Shown here one piece after another: positions 34,985 through 45,080 of a stretch of DNA of 64,000 bases; the stretch's first letter is position 1; the number at the start of each line of letters is the position of its first letter. Source of the DNA: Tricholoma matsutake (taxonomy: Eukaryota > Basidiomycota > Agaricomycetes > Agaricales > Tricholomataceae); NCBI GenBank assembly GCA_026075535.2, contig AP026539.1, positions 8,184,001 to 8,248,000 on the forward strand, read 5' to 3'. Under the pieces are notes generated by a model. That model did not search any database. It was not told the origin of the DNA and saw only the letters and a program-made list of their open reading frames with translations. Made by a program: the position numbers and the translations under genes.

Positions 34985-36734
34985 ATGGCCACTATTTGCC
35001 TCGACATGCCAACCAAGCCTAAAGATACCGCAGGGGTGAAGAAGCCTCCTACCCACACTCAAACCAAATCATCCAAAGCTAAAGAAGCAGAACATGCTTC
35101 TACCTCTCCTGAGCCTGAACCCCATAAAAAGACCAAGAAAGCAACAAAAAAAGCAGCCAAAAAAAAAGCTGTAACTGAAGATTCTCAGGCTAGTGGTAAA
35201 GAAGAGTCGGATGGAGGTGCCGAGGCAGAGGATGGTCCGAAGGTTGAGTAAGTACTTCCCTTCTCAACATTTCCCAGTCATATGAATGTATGACTTGAAT
35301 TTGCAGCTGGAAAGATGAGGATCTGAACTTCCTTCTCGTTGGTGCAATTGAAGAAGATGAGGAAATCAAACAGGGCCTCTTTCCACTACCAGGACCCAAT
35401 AAGAGCTTGGCTCAAGGGGGTAGCAAGCCCAAGACAGAGTACCAATGGGAACTAGTGAGGAAGATATTCGAAGAGCATGAAAAGTACAAGGATGTATTTG
35501 CCCTGGCGAAAATGTCTAGTGAAAAGCGAGTGTGGGGCTGTAAGATAAAAAATTGGCTCAAGTGGTGAGTATCATTCCATGCTGTGATTTCTCCAGTGAC
35601 GGTGCTGATAGATTTTGCTTGTTCCAGGATGACTCAGGATGTATGAAAATACCGCAATGAAATGGGGGAGACAGGTGCTGGCATAACTCGTGAGGAGGAA
35701 ATCAACATGGAGCTTGATAATCCTTTCACGAACAAATGGGGTGATTGTTTGATTCAGAGTACTGCCAAAACATAAGCACTGATAAGCACTCACTGGCACC
35801 ACTAGCTGTAATCAAAATGAAATGTCCATGGTACTGGCAGTTGAAAGCCATCATCTCTGAGCGGCCCAACCAGGTTCCAGCTGGAATTGGAAATAACACA
35901 TCGAATTATGATGTATCACTTCTACTGGCCAGCGTGCATACCTCGGAACTTGGTGACATGTCCAGTGATGGAATTGTAGGCTTTGATGACATGCAGCATG
36001 TTGATGGTGATGGTGACGACATGCAGCATGTTGATGGTGACGATGATGACATGCAGGATGTTGATGGTGATGGTGATGATACTGGGAGTAAGGAAGTTGG
36101 CAACAAAAGTCATGAGACTGATGATGGACTCAGAGATGAAGGGTTGGAGGAGGAAGTTCAAATTGTAACCAAGGGAAGTGCAAAGTGCAAAGCAACTGTA
36201 CTGGAAGAAGCAAAGCCTGTTGTCTCTGCCAAGAAGACAGCTCCCCAGAAAGGCAAATCAACTCCAGCTACTGCAACTCAGTCTGCATTGAAGAAGTCAA
36301 AGACAGGTGCAGAGAGGATGAATGCAGTTTCTGTCAAGGAGGAGGAGACTACTCAGAAATTGCTGGAACTAAAGAAGATGAAGGTCAGGGCAGAGACAGA
36401 GAAGCAGGTGGCAAAGCTTAGAGCAAAGGCAGATGTGAACATGCAAGCAGATAAGCTGAAAGTGGATATAGCTGTAAAGAAGATGGAGTTGGAATACAAG
36501 TTGAAGATGGCTCAGCTGGGGCATATCGACCGTGACCACAGTGTTGGGCACACCTCACTCTCACAAAATGCTGCTGCATCAAGCTCAAGCGGTGGATGGT
36601 CTGATGCAGGATCAACAACTCCCTCCGGTTACTTTGGTGGAGAACTACAGGTGCAGGATCTGAGTCTTCCGCCGGTCGACCCTTACAACTTCAATTTTGG
36701 TGCCTATGACAACATCAACAACACTAATAATTGA
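34985..36734 (+). pseudogene. Harbinger SANT/Myb-like partner protein gene, one nonsense codon
   Basis: Exons 34985-35247, 35307-35564, 35628-35740 and 35806-36734 join in frame. The N-terminus is Lys/Ala-rich. A SANT-like block reads DWKDEDLNFLLVGAIEE, then VRKIFEEHEKYKDVFALAKM and WGCKIKNWLKWM, as in the DNA-binding partner proteins of Harbinger elements. A TGA at 35644-35646 falls after MTQDV, at a probable former CGA. Beyond it come NNTSNYDVSLLLAS, three 10-residue acidic repeats (36.0 kb) and a long Lys/Glu coiled-coil region with KVDIAVKKMELEYKLKM. The partner role (bringing the nuclease to the nucleus and ends) is known for the superfamily, not shown here. An alternative start is 35006. 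Confidence 0.75.
35988..36080 (+). repeat. Three 30-bp tandem repeats encoding DMQHVDGDGD-type units
   Basis: Inside the SANT-like gene, a 30 bp unit (GATGACATGCAGCATGTTGA...) is repeated about three times with few changes. Each encodes ten residues of the pattern DMQ(H/D)VDGD(G/D)D. Confidence 0.85.
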
Positions 36735-36939
36735 ACAAGTATGTAAGAATTTTGTAGGGCGCTACTAGACTGTTATACTACAGAACTGTCAGAACCAGAA
36801 GAAATACCATGCCATGCACGTGATTGTGCAGCACGGCATGCTTGTGCTCGGAAAAGTTTGGCTTTGAGGTTTTCACATTGAGCCTTTCCTGCTCGGAGCT
36901 GTGCTGTACGAGCACGAGCACACAGAGGTTGAGGTTGGG

Positions 36940-38582
36940 CTAGGTCAACATCAGAGTCAGATGATGACCCTCTGCGACAAATGGGTCTTCTGAGCCTGAA
37001 TTATCAGAGTCAAGCTCTCTTTCTTTCTCTTTGCACTGCATTGCAAATGAATGAAGACCGATGCAAGCAGCAACCCAGTATGTCGCGAGTATGTGGCTGT
37101 TCTTGTCACAGATGTTGATGCGGAGATTCTTGAGTGAATGGAAACGTCCTTTGAGAAACCCAATAGCATGTTCAGACCAAATGCACAGCTTAGAAACCTG
37201 AGTATTGAAAGCATTGTTTTCAGGAAGATCTCGCTCTGGCTTCTTGTATGGTGCCACTATCCAGACATCAATCTAAGCCGACATTGGAATGTTGCTGGTC
37301 TGCTCAAAATGGAGATGTACTGGATATGCTGAATCAGCCCATACCCATTCACCGTCCTTCATAACATCCTTGTAGTCACTTGCGAGTTGTGTTCCACCCC
37401 ATGCTGTTGAGTCATGTGTGCTTCCTGTATATCCATATCCAAAATCAATAATTCACAGGTTAGGAAGCGAGATGATCTTTGAATCAAGTTAAATTAGTCT
37501 TGGGTAAGATAGATAGTATGACATGCTTGAATGTTTAAGGAGTATCAATTCTTTCAATCAAAATAACTTTCGCCAAACCAGTGTGGTCGCTCTGAAAGTG
37601 GCATGAGAGTTCTGTCGACGAAGCACCACCCATCATGCCAAGCTTTGCACGAGTGCTTATGGACCCACTTCTTTGCTGCTTCCTTTTCCTCTGCAGTGGG
37701 AAAACGCACCGCTTCATCCATGAACTCCATCCTCAGAATTGCTGCCATAACCCACCAAGTAAGAAGTAAGACTGTTCCCTTCCCACATCCTGCCCAGTTA
37801 GCAACACTCTGAAGGCTCGCCGCATTGCCATCATGACTGAACCGATATAGTGTGATGGCCAATTGTTCTTCCACTGGTGTCTGGGCATTATTGGAGTTGT
37901 TCTGGAATACAGGATCTGGTGCAATTGCAGCAACAATAGCATCAAATGTCAGAGGGGTGACCTGCAGTTCTTCACGGAATTTGTTGGGGCAGGCACTTTT
38001 GAGTGTCATAAGTATGTGGTGCATTGTCAATGGTCCTCAAGGAAGCTCATTGCGAGGCACTTCATATCAATTTGCATACATCTGTTCAATCTGCTGATGA
38101 ACCCATTGTCACAGACGGGCCCAGCAGTCTCCAGGATCAAGAACTCCCCAACTGTAACCTTCCTCGCTGTCCTCAGAACCACCCATTAGCCCTGTGTCCC
38201 CATCCCCATCCTTGCCCGAGATCTCCAACATGTCACTGGCAAAGTCTGAATCTTCATCACCACCATATCCTAATGAGCTGGAGGAATGTCGTCCAACTGA
38301 AATGAGCTCAGGAAGGTCAGAGAGACTGGTGGCGAAAGGTCCAGATGTGATGGAGGTATCAGATCCTAGCATAGTCTTTCCCTGCCAATTGTGGCCCAAA
38401 ATTTCTCCCCAGACATCATCTGAGACATCTGAACTGAAGTCTGAGCTGTCACCACTCATCTCATCACCTTCAAAACTGGAAACTGAAGACAACATGGACA
38501 TCTCAGACATAGAACTCAGTGCACGGTTGCTGGAATTGAGAAGATGGAAAAGATTTCTGAACCTTGAGATGCACCTGCGCAT
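36940..38582 (-). pseudogene. Harbinger DDE transposase (HARBI1-like) with several nonsense codons
   Basis: Exons 38582-37527, 37476-37321 and 37272-36940 join in frame (515 codons with stops). After a Ser/Asp-rich N-terminus come TPLTFDAIVAAIAPDPVF, PVEEQLAITLYRFSHDGNAA, GKGTVLLLTW, HDGWCFVDRTLMPL (first catalytic Asp), FGYGYTGSTHD, WADSAYP (second Asp) and SEHAIGFLKGRFHSLKNLR (Glu). Family members usually read VDGT at the first Asp; here Gly is Arg. TGA codons interrupt the frame at probable arginines in several places (for example before QWVHQQIEQM, before YEVPRNELP and before GPLTMHH). Intron 1 has a GC donor (CAA/GCATGT). Close spacing to the SANT-like gene end suggests convergent transcription. 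Confidence 0.85.
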
Positions 38583-38902
38583 GCGGTGATCATACTCTCA
38601 TTGCAGTTTGTTGTAGCGGAATACAAGCTTTTTGGCACAAGCGTTCCATCATGGAGCCATGGATCTGTTGCAGGAGACAAAGGTGAGAATATCATATAAA
38701 TCCAGTTGAAATTTATCAAGTGCTACATAAATGTAAAAGGCAGCTGAATCGACTGTTGAATCGCTTGTATGAAAGTTGATGGTCAGAGTGATATATCGAT
38801 TCACACACAATTCAAGGGCGATTCACTCGGATGAATCGGACCTGAATTGCCATTGGATCACCACCCTGAATTGCCATTGAATCGTCTACTCTGACTGCTA
38901 CT

Positions 38903-39974
38903 ATTGTTGCCAAGCCAAGCGCCCAGGATACATATGGATCCCCCATCCTTTGCGATATGGATACTTTCGGGGATCTTTTCATGTTTGGCTTTGGCCCTCC
39001 TTTCTTGGGTAAAATTTTCTCTGAAGGTTTTGCTTCCCATAGGTATTATCTGTGTCTTGGTTGTATTGAATTGTGCACCGGCCACATAGCACCATTGGTT
39101 GAGGATCACAGTCAGGTCTGTTAGGGAGTCTGTTTCAGCGAGGAAGGTTGTTGTGTCATCGGCAAAGAGCATGGCGATTAGTCTCTCTCTAGTTCCGGGT
39201 ACATTTAGTCCTTACAAGTTGGATTTCCTTAACATTAGGCTTAAGGGTTCAATTCCTAGGTTAAAAAGGAGGCATGATAGGGGGTCTCCTTGGTGTACAC
39301 CCCTAGTTACTTGGAAGCGGGTGCTTAGGCATCCATTTATCATCACTTTTGTTGAGATGTTTGAGTATAGGCTTTGTACAGTGCATATGAAATGGTCAGG
39401 TATCTTAAAGGCTTTAAGGGTTTTCCACAGGTAGTCGTGCTCTATTTTATCATATGCTTTGGCTTGGTCAAGGGCAATGATCATCCCATTTTCCTCAGTT
39501 GCCTCTGTGTAATTCAGGACCATTTTAATTAGTTGGGTCTGTTCTGATATTTGTCTTCCAGGTACAAACCCGGCTTGGCTCTTGTGTAGTAGGGTTTGCC
39601 AGGTGCATTGCTAGGACTTTGGTCATCAGTTTGTAGTCCATGTTGAGTAAGGTTATAGGTCGGTAGTTCTCAATCTCATCTCGCTCTTTCTTTTTGTATA
39701 TGGGGCACATCCATCCATCAGCAAAGTTGGAACCAAGGATTGTTCCATGCTGTTCTATGTCGTTGAATGCTGCGGTCATGAGGTGTATGACATCGAAGGG
39801 TTCTTCTTCGGTTCCATGTTGTTCTCGTTCTTGGGCGATTGATTTCCACATCTCATAGGTTGCTCCATCAAGCCCTGCGGCCTTATCATTGTCAGATAGT
39901 TTCAGGGCAGTCATCACTTCATCTTCAGTGATCAGGGAGCTCATTGTCTGGGTGTCCACAAAGCTAGGTTCCAT
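38903..39974 (-). pseudogene. LINE ORF2, reverse transcriptase core
   Basis: Three frame segments make up the RT fingers and palm. The first (39,974 on) has DNDKAAGLDGATYEMWKS and YKKKERDEIENYRPITLL. The second, after a frameshift near 39,595, has QAGFVPGRQISEQTQLI, ALDQAKAYDKIEHDYLW (catalytic Asp) and RGVHQGDPLSCLLF. A TAA follows RKSNL at 39,212-39,214, in frame with the third segment, AMLFADDTTTF with the catalytic FADD. The stop is consistent with CAA to TAA. The frame ends at the Harbinger insertion after GAWLGNN. Confidence 0.88.
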
Positions 39975-40411
39975 TTCAATGTTTTCTAGGATATTATTAG
40001 TTATGTGGACACTTGTCTCAGGATTCTGATCTTCATGTCCTTGGTTCTGTAGGGTGTCATGGTATGTTCAGGCTAGTTCAGCCATCCGTCGTGAGTTCCT
40101 TTCATGGGTTTTGGGGGTTTGTTTGGGTTCCATTGTTTGGGATTTGCTCGGGTTTCTTAAGGGCAAATATTGGGTCCCTAGGTTTCATTTCCTTGTTAGA
40201 TCAGATCCAGTACTTTGACATGGTCTCCCCCTCTAGTCGGTTTTTAATTTGCACATTCTTCCTTGCATTTTGGTGCTTCTTTCATTCTAGTTGGGTTATC
40301 TTCTTGGTGAGTTCATGAGTTTGGATTTGGACACCTTCATCCTGGGCCGTTTTGTAGTGCATTAAGTTTGGTTTGGAGGAGTTGCATCTCCTGGGTCACT
40401 TTGTTCATGGC

Positions 40412-41305
40412 TCATTCTCTTTTACGTGCTTCAGTCAATATCATGTGTTTGAATTTGGTATAAATTGCCTGTGGGTTGTTCTCCATAGTTCTCTGCTTGG
40501 GTGAGTATTTACGGAGTTTTTCAGTCATTTGTAGTCCAGCCTTTTGGGCGGTTTTCTTGAAAGCGGTGTCCTTGTATATTTTGGGGGATATGGACCATCT
40601 CCCCTTTCCAGTTTCAGGGATGGCACTGTTTGATAAGTTGGTGGAGACCATCCAATGGTCAGCATTTGGGATCCCGGTGGGGTTAATTTCCCATTTTTGA
40701 GAGCATTCCAGCAGGTTATTGGTTATATAGATCCAGTCAATTCGGGATCGGGCCCCAGTGGCAGTTTGGTGGAAAGTGTATTCTTTTGTATCGGGAAAGG
40801 TAGAGCGCCAGCCATCGTGGAGTCTCAGACAGTGCTTCAGTTCTCTGAGTGTTTCGGGGGAGCGGTTCCTTTCCTTATGCATGGGGAGTCGATCAATTTC
40901 ATCTTTGACCATGTTGAAGTCTCCCAGCATAATTTGGGGTCGGGGGAGCCATTGATTGTTGGTAAGGTAGGTTCTTATATTTTTCCAGAAGTTAGTATTT
41001 TCCATGGGGGAGTTTGGCGCATAGATTGCCAAGAAAGTGAGCTTTACCCCCCTACTCCAGTTGAGGGTTGCGAGCATGGCTCGTCCAGGTATTATCTCAT
41101 GTTGTGTTATGTGGTCTGTGTCGACAAAAGCTTTATTCAGGACTACTGCAATTCTGGTTTTTTGTGTCGGGTTGGCAGGGTCTGCACCGGTTTGGTATGG
41201 GATTTGTTCCCTGGTAGTGATGAGGTAGTTCATATGTGGGGTCTGGTTCCCTTGAGTGGTGTCATGTTATGCCATCTGGTGTGGCCCGGCAGTGAGGTCT
41301 TGTAG
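40412..41305 (-). pseudogene. LINE ORF2, apurinic-type endonuclease domain
   Basis: A 273-codon frame from 41,233 shows KTRIAVVLNK, LAIYAPNSP, MLGDFNMVKDEIDRLP (the GDFN metal site), ATGARSRIDWIYIT and ADHWMVSTN (final His). These are hallmarks of the exonuclease-endonuclease-phosphatase domain that nicks the target in Tad and other non-LTR elements. The N-terminal part with the QE motif is not recognisable upstream of 41,233, so it seems deleted or badly decayed. A lysine-rich linker leads toward the RT. Confidence 0.85.
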
Positions 41306-41730
41306 AGTTCCTTTCCTTAGGTGTCTGAGCTGCAGGTGCCTCAGGACTCCTTCTGGGAACTCTCAATGGGGTGCCTGAGGCATGACATTGTCTTTGCTGG
41401 TTATTTGGGGCATGGTTGCCTGTGCAGGCCGGCCAAGCCCAATTGCACAGGGATCTTGGGGGGCTGCAGAGGGTTCAGGACTTTCGGGTGGTTTGAACCA
41501 ATTCCCTGCAGTTTGGTTAGGCTTCCCCCATAGCCTAGAGTGAGCAGTCATAGCATCTCCCATGGGGCATTTACCCAATGGTAGACACAGTGCAACCCAT
41601 TGCTTATGCAGTGGTGTCCATGTCCTGAAACATGGTAGCGCATTGGGCACTTTGCATGTATCTGGTGAGGAAAGGGTATTCATATTAGAGTACAGTACAT
41701 TTGGGCATGTGTCAATGGTATCTATTCAGG

Positions 41731-43296
41731 TCATTGCTTCCTCCGTTTACATTTATTACAGACTGGGGGATCAGGGGTGAGGTATCCAGGATCAGGGATA
41801 GGACCTTTCCAGTCATCCACACTTGGGAGGGGGCAGTTCTCATTGCTATGAGTTTTGGCTTTGCACCAGATGCAACCGAAGGGGGCCTTGTCTGGTTCGA
41901 GGCATACGACTTGGTCTACTAAGAATGTAGTCTGACATATGATCCATAGCCACGCTTGGTGGTCCTTGAGGTTGTCAGAGACAGGCATTCCTTGCAGTTG
42001 CCATATTGGTTTTTTAGAGCCATCCCCCACGGTCTGGGGAATGAAGGTGAGTCGGAAGGTGGAGAGGGATATTAGGACTCGTTCCGTGACTGTGGCACCG
42101 ATTCCCATTTTAGCTAGGTGATTATTTGTTACATTAGAGAAAGTGCGGTCGTCCATTTGCGTGGTGGTGATTATGTGTAGGGTGTTGATCATATGTGTGT
42201 GTGCAGTAGAGACAAAAGGGCCAGCAAAGTTAATGATCACCCATGACCTTGCCTGTGGGTCAATACGGACAGCATTGAAGGCAAGGCATCGGGCATTTAT
42301 CTGAAAGGCAAAGGTCTGTTGCCAGAGAAGTAGTTGGCAGAGGCGTTCAGGTGAGTGGAGGAGTAGGTAAGGGAAGGGTTTCAAGAAGCGAGTTTGTGGG
42401 TCAGGTTGGAGGTTTGGGGTGGGACGCGTAACCTGGAGGCGGTCACTTCCATCGAACCTGAAAGACTTGAGAAAAGTTTCGAAGTCTTTGCTTAAATTGG
42501 GATGGTCTCAGGTGAGGCAGGACCCAGCTCCAAAGGGTATGAGAGCAGTGTAGTGTTGGGGGGAGTTCTGGACTTGTCTTAGGGTCTCCTCATGTAGGTT
42601 GCCAAAAAGCATTGCGTAGGATGGTGTAAGTTTGGGGAAGTGTTTGGTTGTGTAGGGTAAGGGTGTAGTGGGTGGCATTTTGGGCATATTTCCAGCTTGG
42701 GTAGTCCCATAATGTGGGGTGTGCGCTTGGTTGAAGGTGTTGTTCATGTCGTGGGTGGCTCCTATCAGTTCCACTATCACGGTGGGGCCTTCATGGGGGA
42801 GGTCTGCATTAGCATCGATTGGGGTGAATCATAGAGGTGTGGGTGCGTTTTGGATTTCTCCATCTTCAAGAGGTGGGTTTTGGAATGCAGGGGGGCAGTA
42901 TAGTATATAGGGGTTCCTGTGGGGTGAGTGGGTGATTTTCTTCGGGCTGGTGGAGGACCAGCCTGGGTTGATTATTTTTGCACCTTCAGGTATATGGGGG
43001 GGTGTTTTGTGGGGGAGTTCGTTGTTGTTGTGAGGGTTTAGGTTCATCAGTTGTAGTTGGGCTTGGTGGTCATTTCCTTAAGCTTTTTTCCTTGGTCTGG
43101 AGTTGTCAGTCTGCAGCTCTCTACGGTATTCCAGGTCTGCAAGAGTTAGGTCATTATCGGGGATGCTGTATAGAATCTCTAGATGGATCTCATGGGCCCA
43201 CTCACCCTGTGGTGTACTGGGTTGGTTTGGTATTTGGGGGGTTCTCTCTGGAGGGGGCATCGTAGTATTGGGTAGGGCATGGGGTTGGTTGAGCAT
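41731..43296 (-). pseudogene. LINE second gag-like ORF with CCHC knuckle (inner copy)
   Basis: Starts MLNQPHALPNTTMPPPERTP at 43,296 with a Pro/Thr-rich N-terminus and is broken by a stop at 43,080. It resumes by 42,780 (HYTALIPFGAGSCLT), has an in-frame TGA, and runs on as PYLLLHSPERLCQLLLWQQT to the knuckle CIWCKAKTHSNENC (C-x2-C-x4-H-x4-C) and WKGPIPD, ending CNKCKRRKQ at 41,731. This is the nucleic-acid-binding ORF1 of a LINE. It is homologous to the outer copy but clearly diverged. Confidence 0.75.
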
Positions 43297-43525
43297 GATA
43301 AGGGGGGCAGAGTGGTAGTGGCATTTAAGGGTTAATGTGTTCTTTGTTTGTTTCGGGTCTTTGTTATGTGGTGATCAGGTGATATGGGATGTCTCGGTTC
43401 AGGTGCAATGGTATCATCATAATACAATATACATCAGTAATTTCATAGGTTCTCATGCATGAGTTCATGTACGGAAGGGGATGGTATCAGGTATAGGGAG
43501 TTCTGTCAGGGGGCTTTCTATGGTG

Positions 43526-44341
43526 TTACAGGTTTCGGGAGCATTTGTAGGCTCCGCCGCGAGGGGAGTAGGAAGGGCCAGGTGTACGTTCTCGTTCCCA
43601 GTTACCTCTTCCTCCTCTTCCTCCTCGTCCTCCTCTCATTCCCCAGTCACCTTCTCGGAAGCAGTGGTGGGATCGTCGCATGTCTTTGGATTCGCAGGCT
43701 TGAAGAACCTTGTCGGGTATGGGTCCTTTCCATCCTTCGACGAGGGGGAAGGGGCACATATACTGTGGGTGGGTCTCATTCTTGCAGAAGTTGCATCGTC
43801 TGATGATGCGGAAAGTGTCAAGGGGGAATATATGGTCAACGAGGTAGGAGGCATTTCGGATGGACTGGGTCCACTCATTGTGGTTGTTATTGTTAGAAGA
43901 GATCGGTCTTGCCATCAGTTGCCATACTTCATGGTCGTTTGCACCTTGTTGAGAGAGAGTGATTGTTGTTAGGTGGAAGGAGGATGGTGCATCTTCAACC
44001 CAGCCATCGAGGTCTAGGGGGCTGGCAATCTGAGCATAGCATCGGTCTACAGTGTTTTGGAAGTCCGGGTCATGGCTGAGAACAGTTTTGATTGTAGCAA
44101 GTGCATTCATTCTAGCATAGTGGTCGTTGGCAACATAGCTGCCCGATATGTCGGTGACAATCCATGATTGCATTGATTTGTCGAAAGGGAGTGCATGGAA
44201 GGCAATTTTCTTCTGTCCTCCTTCTTTGCTAGTTTCAAAGGCAAAGGTTTGCTGGTAGAGGAGATATGTTACGAGCTCTCTTGGGGCATTGGTGAGGAGT
44301 AGGGTATGTGGCTTCCCAAAGTCATTGGTGGGGGGTTATTT
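43526..44341 (-). pseudogene. LINE first gag-like ORF with CCHC knuckle (outer, N-terminally truncated copy)
   Basis: The frame enters at the 5' boundary of the insertion with LLLTNAPRELVTYLLYQQTF, then DISGSYVANDHYARMNALAT, DHEVWQLMARPIS and the knuckle CNFCKNETHPQYMC followed by WKGPIPD. It ends with an RGG-rich tail (GGRGGRGGRG). It aligns with the middle and end of the inner ORF (LLLHSPERL...QQTFAF and the C-x2-C-x4-H-x4-C/WKGPIPD block). Its N-terminus is missing, so the LINE insertion is 5'-truncated within this ORF. Confidence 0.75.
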
Positions 44342-44361
44342 GGCTCTTGGTGCAGTAACCC

Positions 44362-44377
44362 ATCTTTAATCGTCTTT
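44362..44377. repeat. Right copy of the LINE target-site duplication
   Basis: ATCTTTAATCGTCTTT, matching 32229-32244. The sequence beyond it (AGAATGGTC...) is therefore the original continuation of the SIN3 3' flank. Confidence 0.9.
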
Positions 44378-45080
44378 AGAATGGTCTTATAGTAGTCTAA
44401 TCACGCGCTCAGGATTCGAGAAATCGGTCACCTGATACCAGTGGCATGACCTCCGTGAATTGCGGGTGTACGGCTAAAAGGCTAATTAGATAGGTGTTTA
44501 GTTGTAGTATGTAGGAAGTGGACTCTTTGCACGGTCGAGTATTTTTTGGACTCTGTATCTAGGTCTATCGAGGCTTATGTCCTTAGCTACTTATGTACTA
44601 GGCTAGTGTAGTAACAATCTGTACGCAATCCGATCGGACATCGCCTCCGACGGGGTCTATATGTAATCGGACACATCAACTCCCCTTTCGTACTTACGCG
44701 CTCCTGGGGCGTATTTTGGGACCAACTTGAAATCCGTACGTATTAGGATCGAACATACCTAATGATCTAGGTCTACTAAGGTCTATGGAGGCTTACTTTT
44801 TAGTATGTCGTTAGCTACTTATGTTACTATGTAGTGTAGTAACATAGTAACAAGGACTACAACCTTGTAGTGCCATCAGTTAAACTCTTTGAAGTAACTA
44901 TAAATCTATCCTACTACATGATACTTTCTACTTGAGAGCCATTGTTTACGCGTTTTTTTGACAGCCTGAGCTTTCAAGATCTAAAAATGCTGACTAACTT
45001 TTGTTGGACTCCGAGATCCACACTCGATACTGAACTCTATTTCAAAAGTTCCATGTCGTTTGTCAACTTCTACATATTTC
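44378..45080. other. Intergenic region with a degenerate duplication and a small palindrome
   Basis: Segments near 44,563-44,620 and 44,785-44,845 share GGTCTAT.GAGGCTTA and TTAGCTACTTATG...TAGTGTAGTAACA. A perfect short inverted repeat, GTTACTATG at 44823-44831 and CATAGTAAC at 44843-44851, lies at the end of the second. The last 200 bp are the MATE gene promoter. No other gene was found. Confidence 0.55.

Larger units (their letters stand above)
34749..38902. mobile_element. PIF/Harbinger transposon (4,154 bp), both genes present
   Basis: The ends start AGTAGCAGTCAGAGTAGACG and stay inverted for about 70 bp with few mismatches. They are flanked by a 3 bp direct repeat ATT (34746-34748 and 38903-38905), the duplication length of PIF/Harbinger elements. 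Subterminal DNA is rich in GATTCAA/TTGAATC words in both orientations, plausible transposase sites. It holds a SANT/Myb-like gene on the plus strand and a HARBI1-like DDE nuclease gene on the minus strand, arranged tail to tail. Both carry nonsense codons, so it cannot move alone. It splits the LINE reverse transcriptase between GAWLGNN and NAPEATPW. Confidence 0.92.
32245..44361 (-). mobile_element. 5'-truncated Tad-like LINE with two gag-like ORFs, interrupted by a Harbinger element
   Basis: One insertion, shown by the shared 16 bp flank and the poly(A) end at the left. It spans about 12.1 kb, or roughly 8.0 kb after subtracting the Harbinger element. From 5' to 3' (right to left) it holds: a gag-like CCHC ORF cut at its N-terminus (44.34-43.53 kb), a second gag-like CCHC ORF (43.30-41.73 kb), an endonuclease domain, reverse transcriptase, RNase H and a C-terminal zinc motif, then a 3'UTR of about 180 bp. 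Domain order matches the Tad clade of fungal LINEs. Frameshifts and nonsense codons make it inactive. It lies in the 3' flank of SIN3, in opposite orientation. Confidence 0.85.
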
